This document shows positions 7,066-15,670 of a stretch of DNA of 64,000 nucleotides, piece after piece. The notes under the pieces are model-generated. The model ran no database searches and was not told the origin of the DNA. It saw only the letters and a list, made by a program, of their open reading frames with translations. Position 1 is the stretch's first letter; each line of letters starts with the position of its first letter. Made by a program: the position numbers and the translations under genes. The DNA comes from Streptomyces violaceorubidus (lineage in GTDB: Bacteria; Actinomycetota; Actinomycetes; Streptomycetales; Streptomycetaceae), in contig NZ_JODM01000034.1 of assembly GCF_000717995.1 (NCBI RefSeq), positions 1-64,000 of the forward strand, given 5' to 3'.

Positions 7066-9132
7066 ATGAGCGTTGACGGGCGGGACGGGTCACTGGGCGA
7101 CGGGGAGCACCGTCCCGGGGACGTCGAGACAGGCGACACCCGGGACGGTGACGCACCGCAGGTGCCGGGCCAGGGCGGCCGGGGCCGGGCCCGGCGGGAC
7201 GGTGCTCCCGCGAAGGGCGGCGGCCCGGCCGAGGACACCGGCCGTGGCGGCCCCGCGGAGGACGGTGCCCTCCCCGGTTCCGCGCAGGACGGTGACCGCG
7301 TGATCCCCGTCGAGGACGGGGGCGTTGCGGGGGCCGGGCTCCCGGCCCAGCGCGAGCTGCACGAGGACGGCGTCCTGCCCCCGCCCCGGGAGCCGTACGA
7401 CGGTGGCATCCTGCCCCCGCCGCGGGAGCTGCCGGCCCCCGACGCCGAGCTGATCGAGCGGATGCGCTCGGGCCACGACTCGGCGTACGAGGAGCTGTAC
7501 CGGCGCCACGCGGACGCGGTGCGCCGGTACGCGCGTACCTGCTGCCGCGACGCCCACACCGCGGACGACCTCACCGCCGAGGTGTTCGCCCGCATGCTCC
7601 AGGCGGTGCGCGGCGGTTCGGGGCCCGAGCACGCCGTGCGCGCCTACCTGCTCACCGCGGTCCGGCGGGTCGCCGCCGGCTGGACCAGGTCGGCCGGGCG
7701 GGAGCACCTCGTCGAGGACTTCGCGGTGTTCGCCGCGCAGGCCGCGCACACCGCGAAGGCGGACGACGACACCCTGGAGCTGGGCGCCGACGTCCGTGCC
7801 ATGCACGAGGCCGAGCAGTCGATGGCCATGCGGGCCTTCCGGTCGCTGCCGGAGCGGTGGCAGGCCGTGCTGTGGCACACCGAGGTCGAGGACGAGTCGC
7901 CGAGCGAGGTGGCCATGCTCTTCGGGCTGGACGCCAACGGCACCCGCGTCCTCGCCAGCCGCGCCCGCGAGGGGCTGAAGCAGGCCTATCTCCAGGCCCA
8001 TGTCAGCGATGCCCTCGCCACCGACGAGGAGTGCGCCCGCTACGCCGACCAGCTCGGCACGTACGCGCGCGGCAGGCTGCGTATCCGGGCCGAGCGCGGG
8101 CTGCGCAAGCACCTGGAGGAGTGCGCCAGGTGCCGGCTGGCCGCGACCCAGATCGAGGAGGTCGCGAGCGGCATTCCCGCCGTGGTGCCGGTCGCGGTCA
8201 TCGGCTGGTTCGGCGTCGCCGGGTACGCGAAGGCGGCGGGGCTCATCGCCGGAGGCGCGGGCGCCGGTGCGGCGGGAGCCGCGGGCGCGGCGGCCGCGGC
8301 GAGCGGCGGCAGCTCCGGCGGGGCGGGCGCCGGGGGCAGTGCGGCGGCCTCCGAAGGGCTCGGCGCACCGGTGAAGGCCGGTATCGCGGCCGGTGTGGTC
8401 GCGGTGGCCGCCGCGGCGGCGCTGGCCCTCGCGCTGGTCGGCAACGACGCCCCGGCCGAGGAGCCGCCGAAGGCCGCCCCGCCGGCCTCCTCACCGGTGG
8501 CACAACCCGCCCCGGACACCCCCACGCCCTCGACGCGCCCACCCGCACCGGTGTCGGCACCCAAGCCGCCCCCGAAGCCCGAACCGAAACCGACCCCGAA
8601 ACCCACCCCCACCCCAACACCCCCACCCCCTAAACCGTCACCGTCACCACCGCCACCGCCACCACCGCCCTCCTCACCGCCACCGCCACCGCCCGCCCCC
8701 ACCGTCTACGAGTGGAGCGAGCTGGCGTACGACGTGAGCGGCGACGGCACCGGCCCCGAGATGCGGCTGACCGCGAGCAGCTGGGTGTGGCAGCGCTCCG
8801 CCCTGTCGATCGACGACGTGTCGTACCCGCACGGCGTCACCGTCAACGGACGCTCCTCGGTCACCATCGACCTCAACCGCGCGTGCTCGTCCTACGACGC
8901 CCTGGCCGGCGTCGACGACCTGACGATGAAGCTGGGCAAGGTCCACTTCTCGGTGTACGCGGACGGCGTCCCCGTGTGGAACTCGGGGATGGTCAAGGGC
9001 GGGGACCCCGCCGTACCGGTCCACGTGGACATCACGGGGCGCGAGACCCTGCGGCTGGTGACCGAGCCGCACAGCCCCCTCGACTCGCTGGCCCTCGCGG
9101 ACTGGGCCCAGTCCCGCTTCACCTGCGCGTAG
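7066..9132 (+). CDS. ECF-type sigma factor fused to zinc-finger anti-sigma, TM and extracellular NPCBM-like domain
   Basis: A 688-residue multidomain protein. Residues 1-125 are a disordered Gly/Asp-rich leader. Sigma region 2 starts at about 126 (DAELIERMRSGHDSAYEEL; TADDLTAEVFARML) and region 4 spans about 255-305 (SLPERWQAVLWHTEVEDES). At about 349 stands HLEECARC, a canonical HxxxCxxC zinc-binding anti-sigma (ZAS) motif. Hydrophobic segments follow at about 370-395 and 437-459, then an 80-residue Pro/Thr/Lys linker. A C-terminal beta-rich domain (546-688) has NPCBM-like features (YEWSELAYDVSG; VDDLTMKLGKVHFSVYADG) and two cysteines. The reading is a membrane-anchored sigma factor controlled in cis, with its C-terminus outside sensing sugar or wall polymer. 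ECF groups with C-terminal extensions of this kind have been described (ECF52/53, from memory). It overlaps the next gene by 14 bases tail to tail. Confidence 0.9.
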   Translation: MSVDGRDGSLGDGEHRPGDVETGDTRDGDAPQVPGQGGRGRARRDGAPAKGGGPAEDTGRGGPAEDGALPGSAQDGDRVIPVEDGGVAGAGLPAQRELHEDGVLPPPREPYDGGILPPPRELPAPDAELIERMRSGHDSAYEELYRRHADAVRRYARTCCRDAHTADDLTAEVFARMLQAVRGGSGPEHAVRAYLLTAVRRVAAGWTRSAGREHLVEDFAVFAAQAAHTAKADDDTLELGADVRAMHEAEQSMAMRAFRSLPERWQAVLWHTEVEDESPSEVAMLFGLDANGTRVLASRAREGLKQAYLQAHVSDALATDEECARYADQLGTYARGRLRIRAERGLRKHLEECARCRLAATQIEEVASGIPAVVPVAVIGWFGVAGYAKAAGLIAGGAGAGAAGAAGAAAAASGGSSGGAGAGGSAAASEGLGAPVKAGIAAGVVAVAAAAALALALVGNDAPAEEPPKAAPPASSPVAQPAPDTPTPSTRPPAPVSAPKPPPKPEPKPTPKPTPTPTPPPPKPSPSPPPPPPPPSSPPPPPPAPTVYEWSELAYDVSGDGTGPEMRLTASSWVWQRSALSIDDVSYPHGVTVNGRSSVTIDLNRACSSYDALAGVDDLTMKLGKVHFSVYADGVPVWNSGMVKGGDPAVPVHVDITGRETLRLVTEPHSPLDSLALADWAQSRFTCA

Positions 9133-12100
9133 GTGTCCGCGGGACCGGCTGCCCCACCGCCGCCTCCAGCTCGCCCACGACGTCCCCGGGCGTGAGGACG
9201 GCTCCCCCGGCCAGTTCGAGGGCGTACCGGTCCCCGCCGAGGGCCTCGCGGGCGGCGGCCTCGGCCCGTTCGGCGTGCGCCCGGTCCGGCACGGGGCGCG
9301 GACGGTCGCCGCGCCAGTGGCCCGCGGCGCCGAGCAGCCGTACCGCACGGGCGTGGTCGCCGAGGTCGCTCAGCAGGCCCGCCGCGCTGTCCACGAGGGT
9401 CGCGACGACCAGGTCGGCGCACCGCTCCTCGACGGCCGTCCGGAGCGTGTCCGCCAGCAGCGGCAAGGCCTGCCCCGGACCGGACTCGCCCGCCGTCACG
9501 AGGGCGTCCACCAGCCCCAGCATGGCCAGGAACTGCGGCGGCGGCGTGCCGCGCAGGCACTCCTCGCGGGCCGCCTCCCACAGGCCGCGCGCCCGCGTGA
9601 AGTCCTCCTCCACCACCGCGAGCCCGGCCCTCAGCATCAGGACGAAGGCCTTGGAGTCCACCACGCCGTACCGGTCCGCCGCGGCGCCGGCCTCGTCGAG
9701 CACGTCGAGTGCCGTGCCGTGGTCCCCCTCGCGGTAGGCGATCTCGGCGAGCCGGGCGATGAGGAACGGCGCCTCCGCGAAGGCGCCCACCTCCTCGGCG
9801 AGCCGCAGCGCCTCCGCGTACTCGGCCCTGGCCTCCTCGTAGCGGCCGCGCACCATGGCGGCCTCGCCGAAGGCGCTGCAGACCTGGGCCTCCACCAGGC
9901 GGTCGCCGACCCGGCGGCTGAGTACCCGCAGCTCCGCGAGGTCGTCGTCGATGCCCGCGGCGGCGCCCGAGATGTCGACCACCGCGTGGGTGCGGAACAT
10001 GAGGCTGGCGGCGATCTCCCACTCACCGCCGTAGGCACGGCAGTTGGCGACGGAGGCGTCCATGGAGGCGCGGACGTCGCCCGAGTCGCTGACGAAGAAC
10101 TCGGTCAGCGGCCACACGAGACCGGGCACCCGGGCCGCTTCGGGGCCGCCCGCGGCGAAGTGGTCCCGCACCCGCCGGACGTACCGCCGCATCCGCTCGT
10201 CCAGCAGTCCCTCCCTCGGCGCCGTCTCGAAGGTGAGGAGGATGTGCATCATCCGCACCCGCATGCGCAGGGAGTCGAGGGGGCGCGGCGGCCCGCCCTC
10301 CCCCACGGCGAGCAGTGCGTCGACGGGGTCCGCTGCGGCGGTACCGCGTGCGAGGACGTCGGCCGCGGGCACCCGGCCGCCGCCCTCCGCGTCCAGGGCG
10401 GCTCCGAGGCGCAGCACCCGGTCCAGCCACCTGACGCCCTCGTGCCGGTAGTTGCGCAGCCACCAGAACCAGCCCATGGCGAGCGCGAGGGCGGCGGCCT
10501 CCGGCTCGTCGCCCGCAGTCAGGGAACGGTCGAGGGCCGCACGGATGTTGTCGTGCTCGGTCTCCAGGCGGGAGATGTACGGCAGTTGTCCGGCCGAGCG
10601 CAGCCGCGGGTCGGCCTCCTCGGCCAGGGCGCGCGCCCACGCGCGGTGGGCCCGTTCGGCGGCGGCGCGCAGCACGGGGACCTCACGGGCGCGCTCGTCG
10701 GCGTACTCGTGGATGGTCTCCAGCATGCGGTAGCGCATGCCGGCGCCCTCGGCGCCCGGGTCGGCGACGACCAGGGACTTGTCGACGAGGGCCCCGACGA
10801 GTTCCGCCGCGGGTCCGCTCGCCACGGCCTCGGCGGCCGGGAGGTCCCAGCCGCCCGCGAAGACGGACAGCTCGCGCAGCATCGTGCGTTCCGCCGCGTC
10901 GAGGAGGTCCCAGGACCAGTCGACGACCGCGCGGAGGGTCTGCTGGCGGGGCAGGACGGTGCGGCTGCCCGAGGTGAGCAGGCGGAAGCGGTCGTCGAGC
11001 CGGTCGGCGATCTCCCGCGGGGTGAGCAGTCGCAGCCGGGCGGCCGCCAGTTCGATGGCCAGGGGCAGTCCGTCGAGGCGCCGGCAGATCTCGGCGACCG
11101 CCTCCTCGTCCCGCAGGACCGCGTCCGCGTCGGGACGCACGGCACTGGCACGCGCGGTGAACAGGCGCCGCGCCTGCTCGGGGGTGAGCGGCTCGACCGG
11201 GCGCACCGACTCGCCGGGCACGCCCAGGGGTTCCCGGCTGGTGGCGAGGACGGTGAGGCCCGGGCAGCGGGTCAGCAGGGTCTCGGCGAGCCGGGCAGCC
11301 GCGCCGATGACGTGTTCGCAGTTGTCGAGGACCAGGAGTTGGCTGCGCGGGGCGCAGTACTCGACGAGCAGGGCGACGGGATCGTCCTGCACGGCGGGCC
11401 GGTCTCCGGTCAGCAGCACGGTCTCGCGCAGCCCGAGGGCGTTGACGACCGCGCCGGGCACCGCTTCCGGGCGGTCGAGCGGGGCGAGCTCGACCAGCCA
11501 GGCCTGCGCCAGCCCGGCGGCGGCCTCCTCGGCGAGGCGGGTCTTTCCGGATCCGCCCGGTCCGGTGAGGGTGACGAGGCGGGACCCGCGCAGTTCGCAG
11601 CGGATGGCGTCGAGTTCGAGCTCCCGTCCCACGAAGCTGGTCAGCCGGGGCCTGATGTTGCCCCTGCGGCCGTCGGGGGTCCGCTCGAACGGCGCAGGGG
11701 CGCGCACCGTGCCCTGTGCGCCGAGCAGTTCGGCGTGCAGGGCGCGCAGCCGGGGGCCGGGTTCGGTGCCGAGGCCTTCGGCGAGGGTGCGGCGGGTGCT
11801 CTCGTAGGCGGCCAGGGCGTCCGCGTCGCGGCCGGTGGCGCGCAGGGCGCCGATGAGGAGGGCGTGCAGCGGTTCGTCGTACGGGTGGGCGGCGGTCAGT
11901 TCGCGCAGCCGCGGTACGGCGTCGTGGGCGTGGCCGAGGCGCAGGCCGGCCTCGATACGGGTGCGGGTCGCCTCCAGGTGCAGGGCCTCGGGCCCGGCGG
12001 CGTGACCGGGGAGGTCGGCGAGGGCGGGCCCGCGCCAGAGGGCGAGTGCCTCGTCCAGGTGCCGGGCGGCGGCGACGGCGTCGCCGCGTTCGAGGGCGGT

Positions 12101-12424
12101 GGTGCCTTGGCGTACGAGGCGCTCGAAGACGTACAGGTCCACGTCGTCGCGGGTCGCCGCGAGCCGGTAGCCGCCGGGCGCGGAGTCGACGGCCCCCTTG
12201 CCGACGGTACGGCGGAGGCGGCCGACCAGTGCCTGGAGGGCGGCGGGGGCGTCCTGGGGCGGCTCGTCCTGCGCCCAGACCTCGTCGATCAGGGTGGCGG
12301 GCGTGACGACGTCACCGGGGCGGAGGGCGAGGGCGGTGAGCAGCGCGCGCAGGCGGGGGCCGCCGGGGCTCGCGACGGTGCCGTGGTCCTCCGTCTGGGT
12401 GACGCCCAGGATTCTGTACCGCAC
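9119..12424 (-). CDS. SARP/AfsR-type large transcriptional regulator (OmpR-like DBD, BTAD, NB-ARC ATPase, TPR)
   Basis: About 1101 residues. An OmpR-like DNA-binding domain spans about 1-85 (LRALLTALALRPGDVVTPAT). A bacterial transcriptional activation domain spans about 90-240 (ALWRGPALADL; PYDEPLHALLIGALRATGR). A STAND/NB-ARC ATPase begins near 270 with P-loop LTGPGGSGKTRLAEE and Walker B LLVLDNCEHV. The C-terminal 450 residues are helical and TPR-like. AfsR-type SARPs are ATP-dependent switches activating secondary-metabolite or developmental genes from heptameric direct repeats near -35. The GTG at 12422-12424 puts the DNA-binding domain at the very N-terminus. Another GTG at 12460 is possible, and neither has a clear ribosome site. 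No biosynthetic cluster is adjacent, so the targets are unknown. Confidence 0.9.
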   Translation of the reverse strand: MRYRILGVTQTEDHGTVASPGGPRLRALLTALALRPGDVVTPATLIDEVWAQDEPPQDAPAALQALVGRLRRTVGKGAVDSAPGGYRLAATRDDVDLYVFERLVRQGTTALERGDAVAAARHLDEALALWRGPALADLPGHAAGPEALHLEATRTRIEAGLRLGHAHDAVPRLRELTAAHPYDEPLHALLIGALRATGRDADALAAYESTRRTLAEGLGTEPGPRLRALHAELLGAQGTVRAPAPFERTPDGRRGNIRPRLTSFVGRELELDAIRCELRGSRLVTLTGPGGSGKTRLAEEAAAGLAQAWLVELAPLDRPEAVPGAVVNALGLRETVLLTGDRPAVQDDPVALLVEYCAPRSQLLVLDNCEHVIGAAARLAETLLTRCPGLTVLATSREPLGVPGESVRPVEPLTPEQARRLFTARASAVRPDADAVLRDEEAVAEICRRLDGLPLAIELAAARLRLLTPREIADRLDDRFRLLTSGSRTVLPRQQTLRAVVDWSWDLLDAAERTMLRELSVFAGGWDLPAAEAVASGPAAELVGALVDKSLVVADPGAEGAGMRYRMLETIHEYADERAREVPVLRAAAERAHRAWARALAEEADPRLRSAGQLPYISRLETEHDNIRAALDRSLTAGDEPEAAALALAMGWFWWLRNYRHEGVRWLDRVLRLGAALDAEGGGRVPAADVLARGTAAADPVDALLAVGEGGPPRPLDSLRMRVRMMHILLTFETAPREGLLDERMRRYVRRVRDHFAAGGPEAARVPGLVWPLTEFFVSDSGDVRASMDASVANCRAYGGEWEIAASLMFRTHAVVDISGAAAGIDDDLAELRVLSRRVGDRLVEAQVCSAFGEAAMVRGRYEEARAEYAEALRLAEEVGAFAEAPFLIARLAEIAYREGDHGTALDVLDEAGAAADRYGVVDSKAFVLMLRAGLAVVEEDFTRARGLWEAAREECLRGTPPPQFLAMLGLVDALVTAGESGPGQALPLLADTLRTAVEERCADLVVATLVDSAAGLLSDLGDHARAVRLLGAAGHWRGDRPRPVPDRAHAERAEAAAREALGGDRYALELAGGAVLTPGDVVGELEAAVGQPVPRTPTRR

Positions 12425-12840
12425 GGGGTCATTGTCGCCGCAGCGGTGGGGTGGGGGCACCCGGCGTCGTCTTGTCGCCCAGTGTCGACGCGGTCATTTG
12501 TCCGGCGCGGACTTGGCGCCCGGGGTGGGTGTGGGCCGGGGGGGGTGGGTCGCGTGGCCCGGCGCTGCCGGGGTGCCGCTGCGCCCACCCGTGCCGCCCC
12601 AGCGGCACGACTGCCCGCAGCTGGGGCGGGACGGTGGGAGAGCCGCGTACGGCGAGCGGGGGACGCGGGGCGTGGGCGGCAGCAGCCGCGTACGGCGAGA
12701 AGGGGTCGTGTCGGGGGGTGTCCGCCCGCAGCGGTTGGCGCGTCAACGGAGTTCCAGATCCCTGTCCCACCGATTCCGCGCCGTTCCGACCGGAGCCGCA
12801 CAGGCGCCGCAGGCACCCGCAGGCACCCGCAGGCACCCCG
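12425..12840. other. Intergenic region upstream of the SARP gene
   Basis: There is no gene in these 416 bases. The region holds a perfect inverted repeat, GTGCCGC-CCCA-GCGGCAC, at 12591-12608. A 16-base direct repeat, AGCCGCGTACGGCGAG, occurs at 12641-12656 and 12684-12699. Three tandem 10-base units, GCAGGCACCC, occupy 12809-12838 just after the stop of the next minus-strand gene. The direct repeat lies more than 200 bases upstream of the SARP start, so autoregulation is possible but unproven. Confidence 0.5.
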
Positions 12841-14958
12841 TCACCCCCGCCGCACAACCGCCCCAGCCCCGCCCAGCGCCCCCCGCTGCGGCGCGATGCC
12901 CGCAGGTACCGCGCGCTGGCGGGCCGGGGTGCCGGTCCAGCAGGTGCCGCGGCGGGCCAGCAGGCGCCCGAGCCACAGCTCCAGCGAGACGAGGTCGGCC
13001 AGCCCGTCCAGCGGCAGCGGCTCACCCGCGGCAGCCGCCCGTACCGCCCTGCGCACCACCCGCGCCTCCACCAGCCCCGCCTCCGCGAGCAGCGGCCGGT
13101 CGAAGAGCCCCAGCAGGGAGTCCGCGGCGACCCGCAGCCCCGTCCGCGCCGTCGAGGCGGCCAGCGCCTGCGTGGGCGCCCCCCACCCGCTGGGCAGCTC
13201 GCTCACCCCCGCCCCCTCAAGCACCGTCCGCAGGATCGCCGCCCGCGCCCCCGGCTGCACCCGCAGCGCCTCCGGCAGGGCCCGGCAGGCCCGGACGACC
13301 TGGTTGTCGAGGAACGGCGTGTGCAACCGCTGGAAGCGGACCTCCGCCGCCTGCTCCAGCACCCGCACCTCCGCGGCCTGCCGCGAGAGAGCGGCCCGCG
13401 CCCGGAAGTCGCCCGGCCGCTGCCCCGGACCCACCCCCGACCGCTGCGAGGACGTCTGGAGGCGAACCGATACTTCAGCCAACGCCTCTCCGGTCAGCCA
13501 CCGCGCCGCCGGCCCCGGCCCCGCCCAGGTCAGCGCGGCCAGCGAGGCGTCCATCGCCCCGTCGCCCGGCGTGTCGAAGCGTCTGCGCAGCAACCGCTCG
13601 GCGAGCACTTCGAGCCCGCTCCGGTACGGCGTCCGAGCCAGCCGCCGCGCCGCCCCGTACACGCGCGCGGGGACCAGCACCGACCCGTCGGCCTTGGCGA
13701 GCGCGGCCACCGGCCGGACCAGGTGGCGCCGCTTGCGGTCCATCAGCAGGTCGGCCAGCCGCGCCGGATGGGCGTCCAGGACCTGCCGCGCCCCGTATCC
13801 CGTGAAGTGGTCCGCGCTTCCCGCGGCCAGCCGCGCCCGGTGCCGGGCGGCGGCGACCAGGACGGAGCCCGGTTCGTCGGTCAGCGGCCCGTCCAGCGCG
13901 GCGTACGGCAGCATGTCCTCGCCGCCGGTGACCACCACGTGGTGCAGCCGCGGGTTGGCCGCCAGCGCACCCGCCCGCGCCAGCTCGGGTTCCTGCCCGC
14001 CGACCGCGAGGTCGTTGAAGGTGACGGCCAGCAGCCGCTCCCCGGCCCCGGTGCCGTGTCCGAGCACGGTCCCCGGCATCCCCGGCAGCCCGGCCGCCAG
14101 CAGCGCCAGCGTGCCCGAGGCCGGCCCGCCGGACAGATCCGCCCCGATCCCCGGCACCGGCATCCCGCGCGCCGCACGGCGTTCCGCGGGCCCCATGCCC
14201 GGCACCGGCCCGGGGTCGATGCCGTCCCCGGGGATGTGCCGGGGCGCGGCGAGCCGGGTGCGCACCGCCTCCACCAGGGCGTCCCGCACGCCGTCCACCG
14301 CGCGGTCGGGGTCCGCCGCGGGCGCCGCGACGGCGAGCGAGGCCACCGGCTCGTACCCCGCGATCTCGCGCGCCCCGGCGCGCAGAATCAGCGCGTGCCC
14401 CGGCGGAACACGCTTCACGCCGTCGTACGGGGTGGAGTCGTCCAGCGCGGCCGGCACATCGGGCGTGGCGAGCAGCGCGGCGAGGTGGCCGAAGTCGAGG
14501 TTGGCCTCGACGAGGTCGGCCAGCGGCAGCGCGGCGGTCGCGTAGGCGGTGCCGCCCGCCCAGGGAGTGTGGAAAACCGGCCGCGCGCCCGCGAGGTCGC
14601 CGCAGACGGTGATCCGCCGCCCCACCTGGACGACGGCCGTGTAGCTGCCGGGCCACGCCGTCAGATGCCGAAGGGCACCCCCGCGCGCGGCGAACAGCGC
14701 GACCCGCAGCTGCTCGTCGCTCGCGCCGCAGATGCCGAGGACGGCGATCCGGGTCTGCGGATCGGCGGTGACGACGCGCACCTCGTCGGGGCGCCAGTCG
14801 CCGACCGCCCACAGCGGGTCGGGGTCGCCCCACAACTGCTGGGCGCCCACGGGCTGCACGGTCTCGCCGTCGTAGCCGGTGGCCCCCGCGGAACCGGCCG
14901 CCCCGGCGATCCCCGCTGCCCCCACGGCGGCGCTGCTCCACCCCACCAACCACCGCAT
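12841..14958 (-). CDS. Asparagine-synthetase-like protein, catalytic motifs degenerate
   Basis: A 705-residue homologue of asparagine synthetase B and lasso-peptide cyclases. The N-terminal half resembles a class II glutamine amidotransferase fold (GSYTAVVQVGRRITVCGDL; GTAYATAALPLADLVEANL) but starts MRWLVGWSS, so the catalytic Cys2 is absent. The C-terminal half has the synthetase fold, but the ATP-pyrophosphatase loop normally reading SGGLDSS is SGGPASG at about residue 275, losing the Asp. Late motifs (RLHTPFLDNQVVRACRALP) are kept. The ATG at 14958 is chosen because GGAGG stands 6 bases upstream. An 18-residue longer frame lacks a ribosome site. No lasso precursor, B protein or transporter is nearby. 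Function is unknown; it may be a non-classical ligase or a binding protein. Confidence 0.82.
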   Translation of the reverse strand: MRWLVGWSSAAVGAAGIAGAAGSAGATGYDGETVQPVGAQQLWGDPDPLWAVGDWRPDEVRVVTADPQTRIAVLGICGASDEQLRVALFAARGGALRHLTAWPGSYTAVVQVGRRITVCGDLAGARPVFHTPWAGGTAYATAALPLADLVEANLDFGHLAALLATPDVPAALDDSTPYDGVKRVPPGHALILRAGAREIAGYEPVASLAVAAPAADPDRAVDGVRDALVEAVRTRLAAPRHIPGDGIDPGPVPGMGPAERRAARGMPVPGIGADLSGGPASGTLALLAAGLPGMPGTVLGHGTGAGERLLAVTFNDLAVGGQEPELARAGALAANPRLHHVVVTGGEDMLPYAALDGPLTDEPGSVLVAAARHRARLAAGSADHFTGYGARQVLDAHPARLADLLMDRKRRHLVRPVAALAKADGSVLVPARVYGAARRLARTPYRSGLEVLAERLLRRRFDTPGDGAMDASLAALTWAGPGPAARWLTGEALAEVSVRLQTSSQRSGVGPGQRPGDFRARAALSRQAAEVRVLEQAAEVRFQRLHTPFLDNQVVRACRALPEALRVQPGARAAILRTVLEGAGVSELPSGWGAPTQALAASTARTGLRVAADSLLGLFDRPLLAEAGLVEARVVRRAVRAAAAGEPLPLDGLADLVSLELWLGRLLARRGTCWTGTPARQRAVPAGIAPQRGALGGAGAVVRRG

Positions 14959-15670
14959 CGACGCCTCCACAGGCTGGGGACAACCAGTGCACCGCACGAA
15001 CTGGTTCCCCATGCTGCCATGAAGGGCGCGCCGCAGAGCGCCGCCGGAGCCGCGTGTGCTCCCTCAGTGCGCTCTCGCGGAGACTCACGCGAGGACGCCG
15101 GCTCCCTTCCGGCGCCTCCTGGGTGCCGCACCGAAGGGAGTGAAGACGACGCGAATGCGCCCCCGCAACGCGCCCTTTGGCTCCCCTGCGCGCCCTCAAC
15201 TCCCGTGGTGAGGGCGGTAGTACCCCGGAATCACCAGAGGTGATTTTCAGCCAAATCGACGTCACGCAGTCGCACTCGAACACGCTCCGTACAACTCTGC
15301 GCACCAGCGGGTGGAGTACCGCCGGCGCGCAGTCCGGGGGACGGGCCTCGCCCCCCGGACCGGTCCGCCGCCCGCGGGGATGTAGGCGGCGGCGTCCCCC
15401 AGCCCACTGGATCCAGTACAGCGGGCCGACCCACGCACCGCCCATGGAATCGCTCCCGCCGTGGCCGGAGAAGAGCGCACGCACGGGCGCACGGCCACAC
15501 ATCGGGAGCACGCGGCAACAGACCGTGCATACACCGCACTTGAGTACGGACCACAATCCCGCCATCCGGAACAATGCCTCTTAACGCATGGGATGCGGCG
15601 AACTACGCTGGGTTTACGAATGCCGCGTGGCTATGCCAGCGCGGCAGCCGTCTGTGTCGAGGGGTGGCGC
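14959..15670. other. Divergent intergenic region with operator-like palindrome
   Basis: There is no supported gene in this roughly 710-base stretch between two divergent genes. Open frames exist on both strands but lack ribosome sites. It contains a perfect inverted repeat at 15229-15245 (listed separately) and a 6-base-stem hairpin, CTCGCG/CGCGAG, at 15074-15093. The 110 bases before the NsdA-like start are relatively AT-rich and probably hold its promoter. Confidence 0.5.
15229..15245. promoter_or_regulatory. Perfect inverted repeat, operator candidate
   Basis: AATCACC-AGA-GGTGATT: 7-base arms with a 3-base spacer, followed by an AT-rich stretch. It lies 270 bases from the asparagine-synthetase-like start and 425 bases from the NsdA-like start. 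The symmetry fits a dimeric repressor or activator site. The binding protein is unknown. Confidence 0.4.

Noticed and set aside
9275..14545. Plus-strand open frame of more than 1700 codons
   Set aside because: It lies antisense to the SARP and synthetase genes. Its composition (Gly/Arg/Ala runs) and lack of domains fit a GC-rich shadow frame.
12841..14958. Lasso-peptide biosynthetic cluster
   Set aside because: Only a cyclase-like homologue is present, with a degenerate ATP loop. There is no precursor peptide, B1/B2 protein or ABC exporter.
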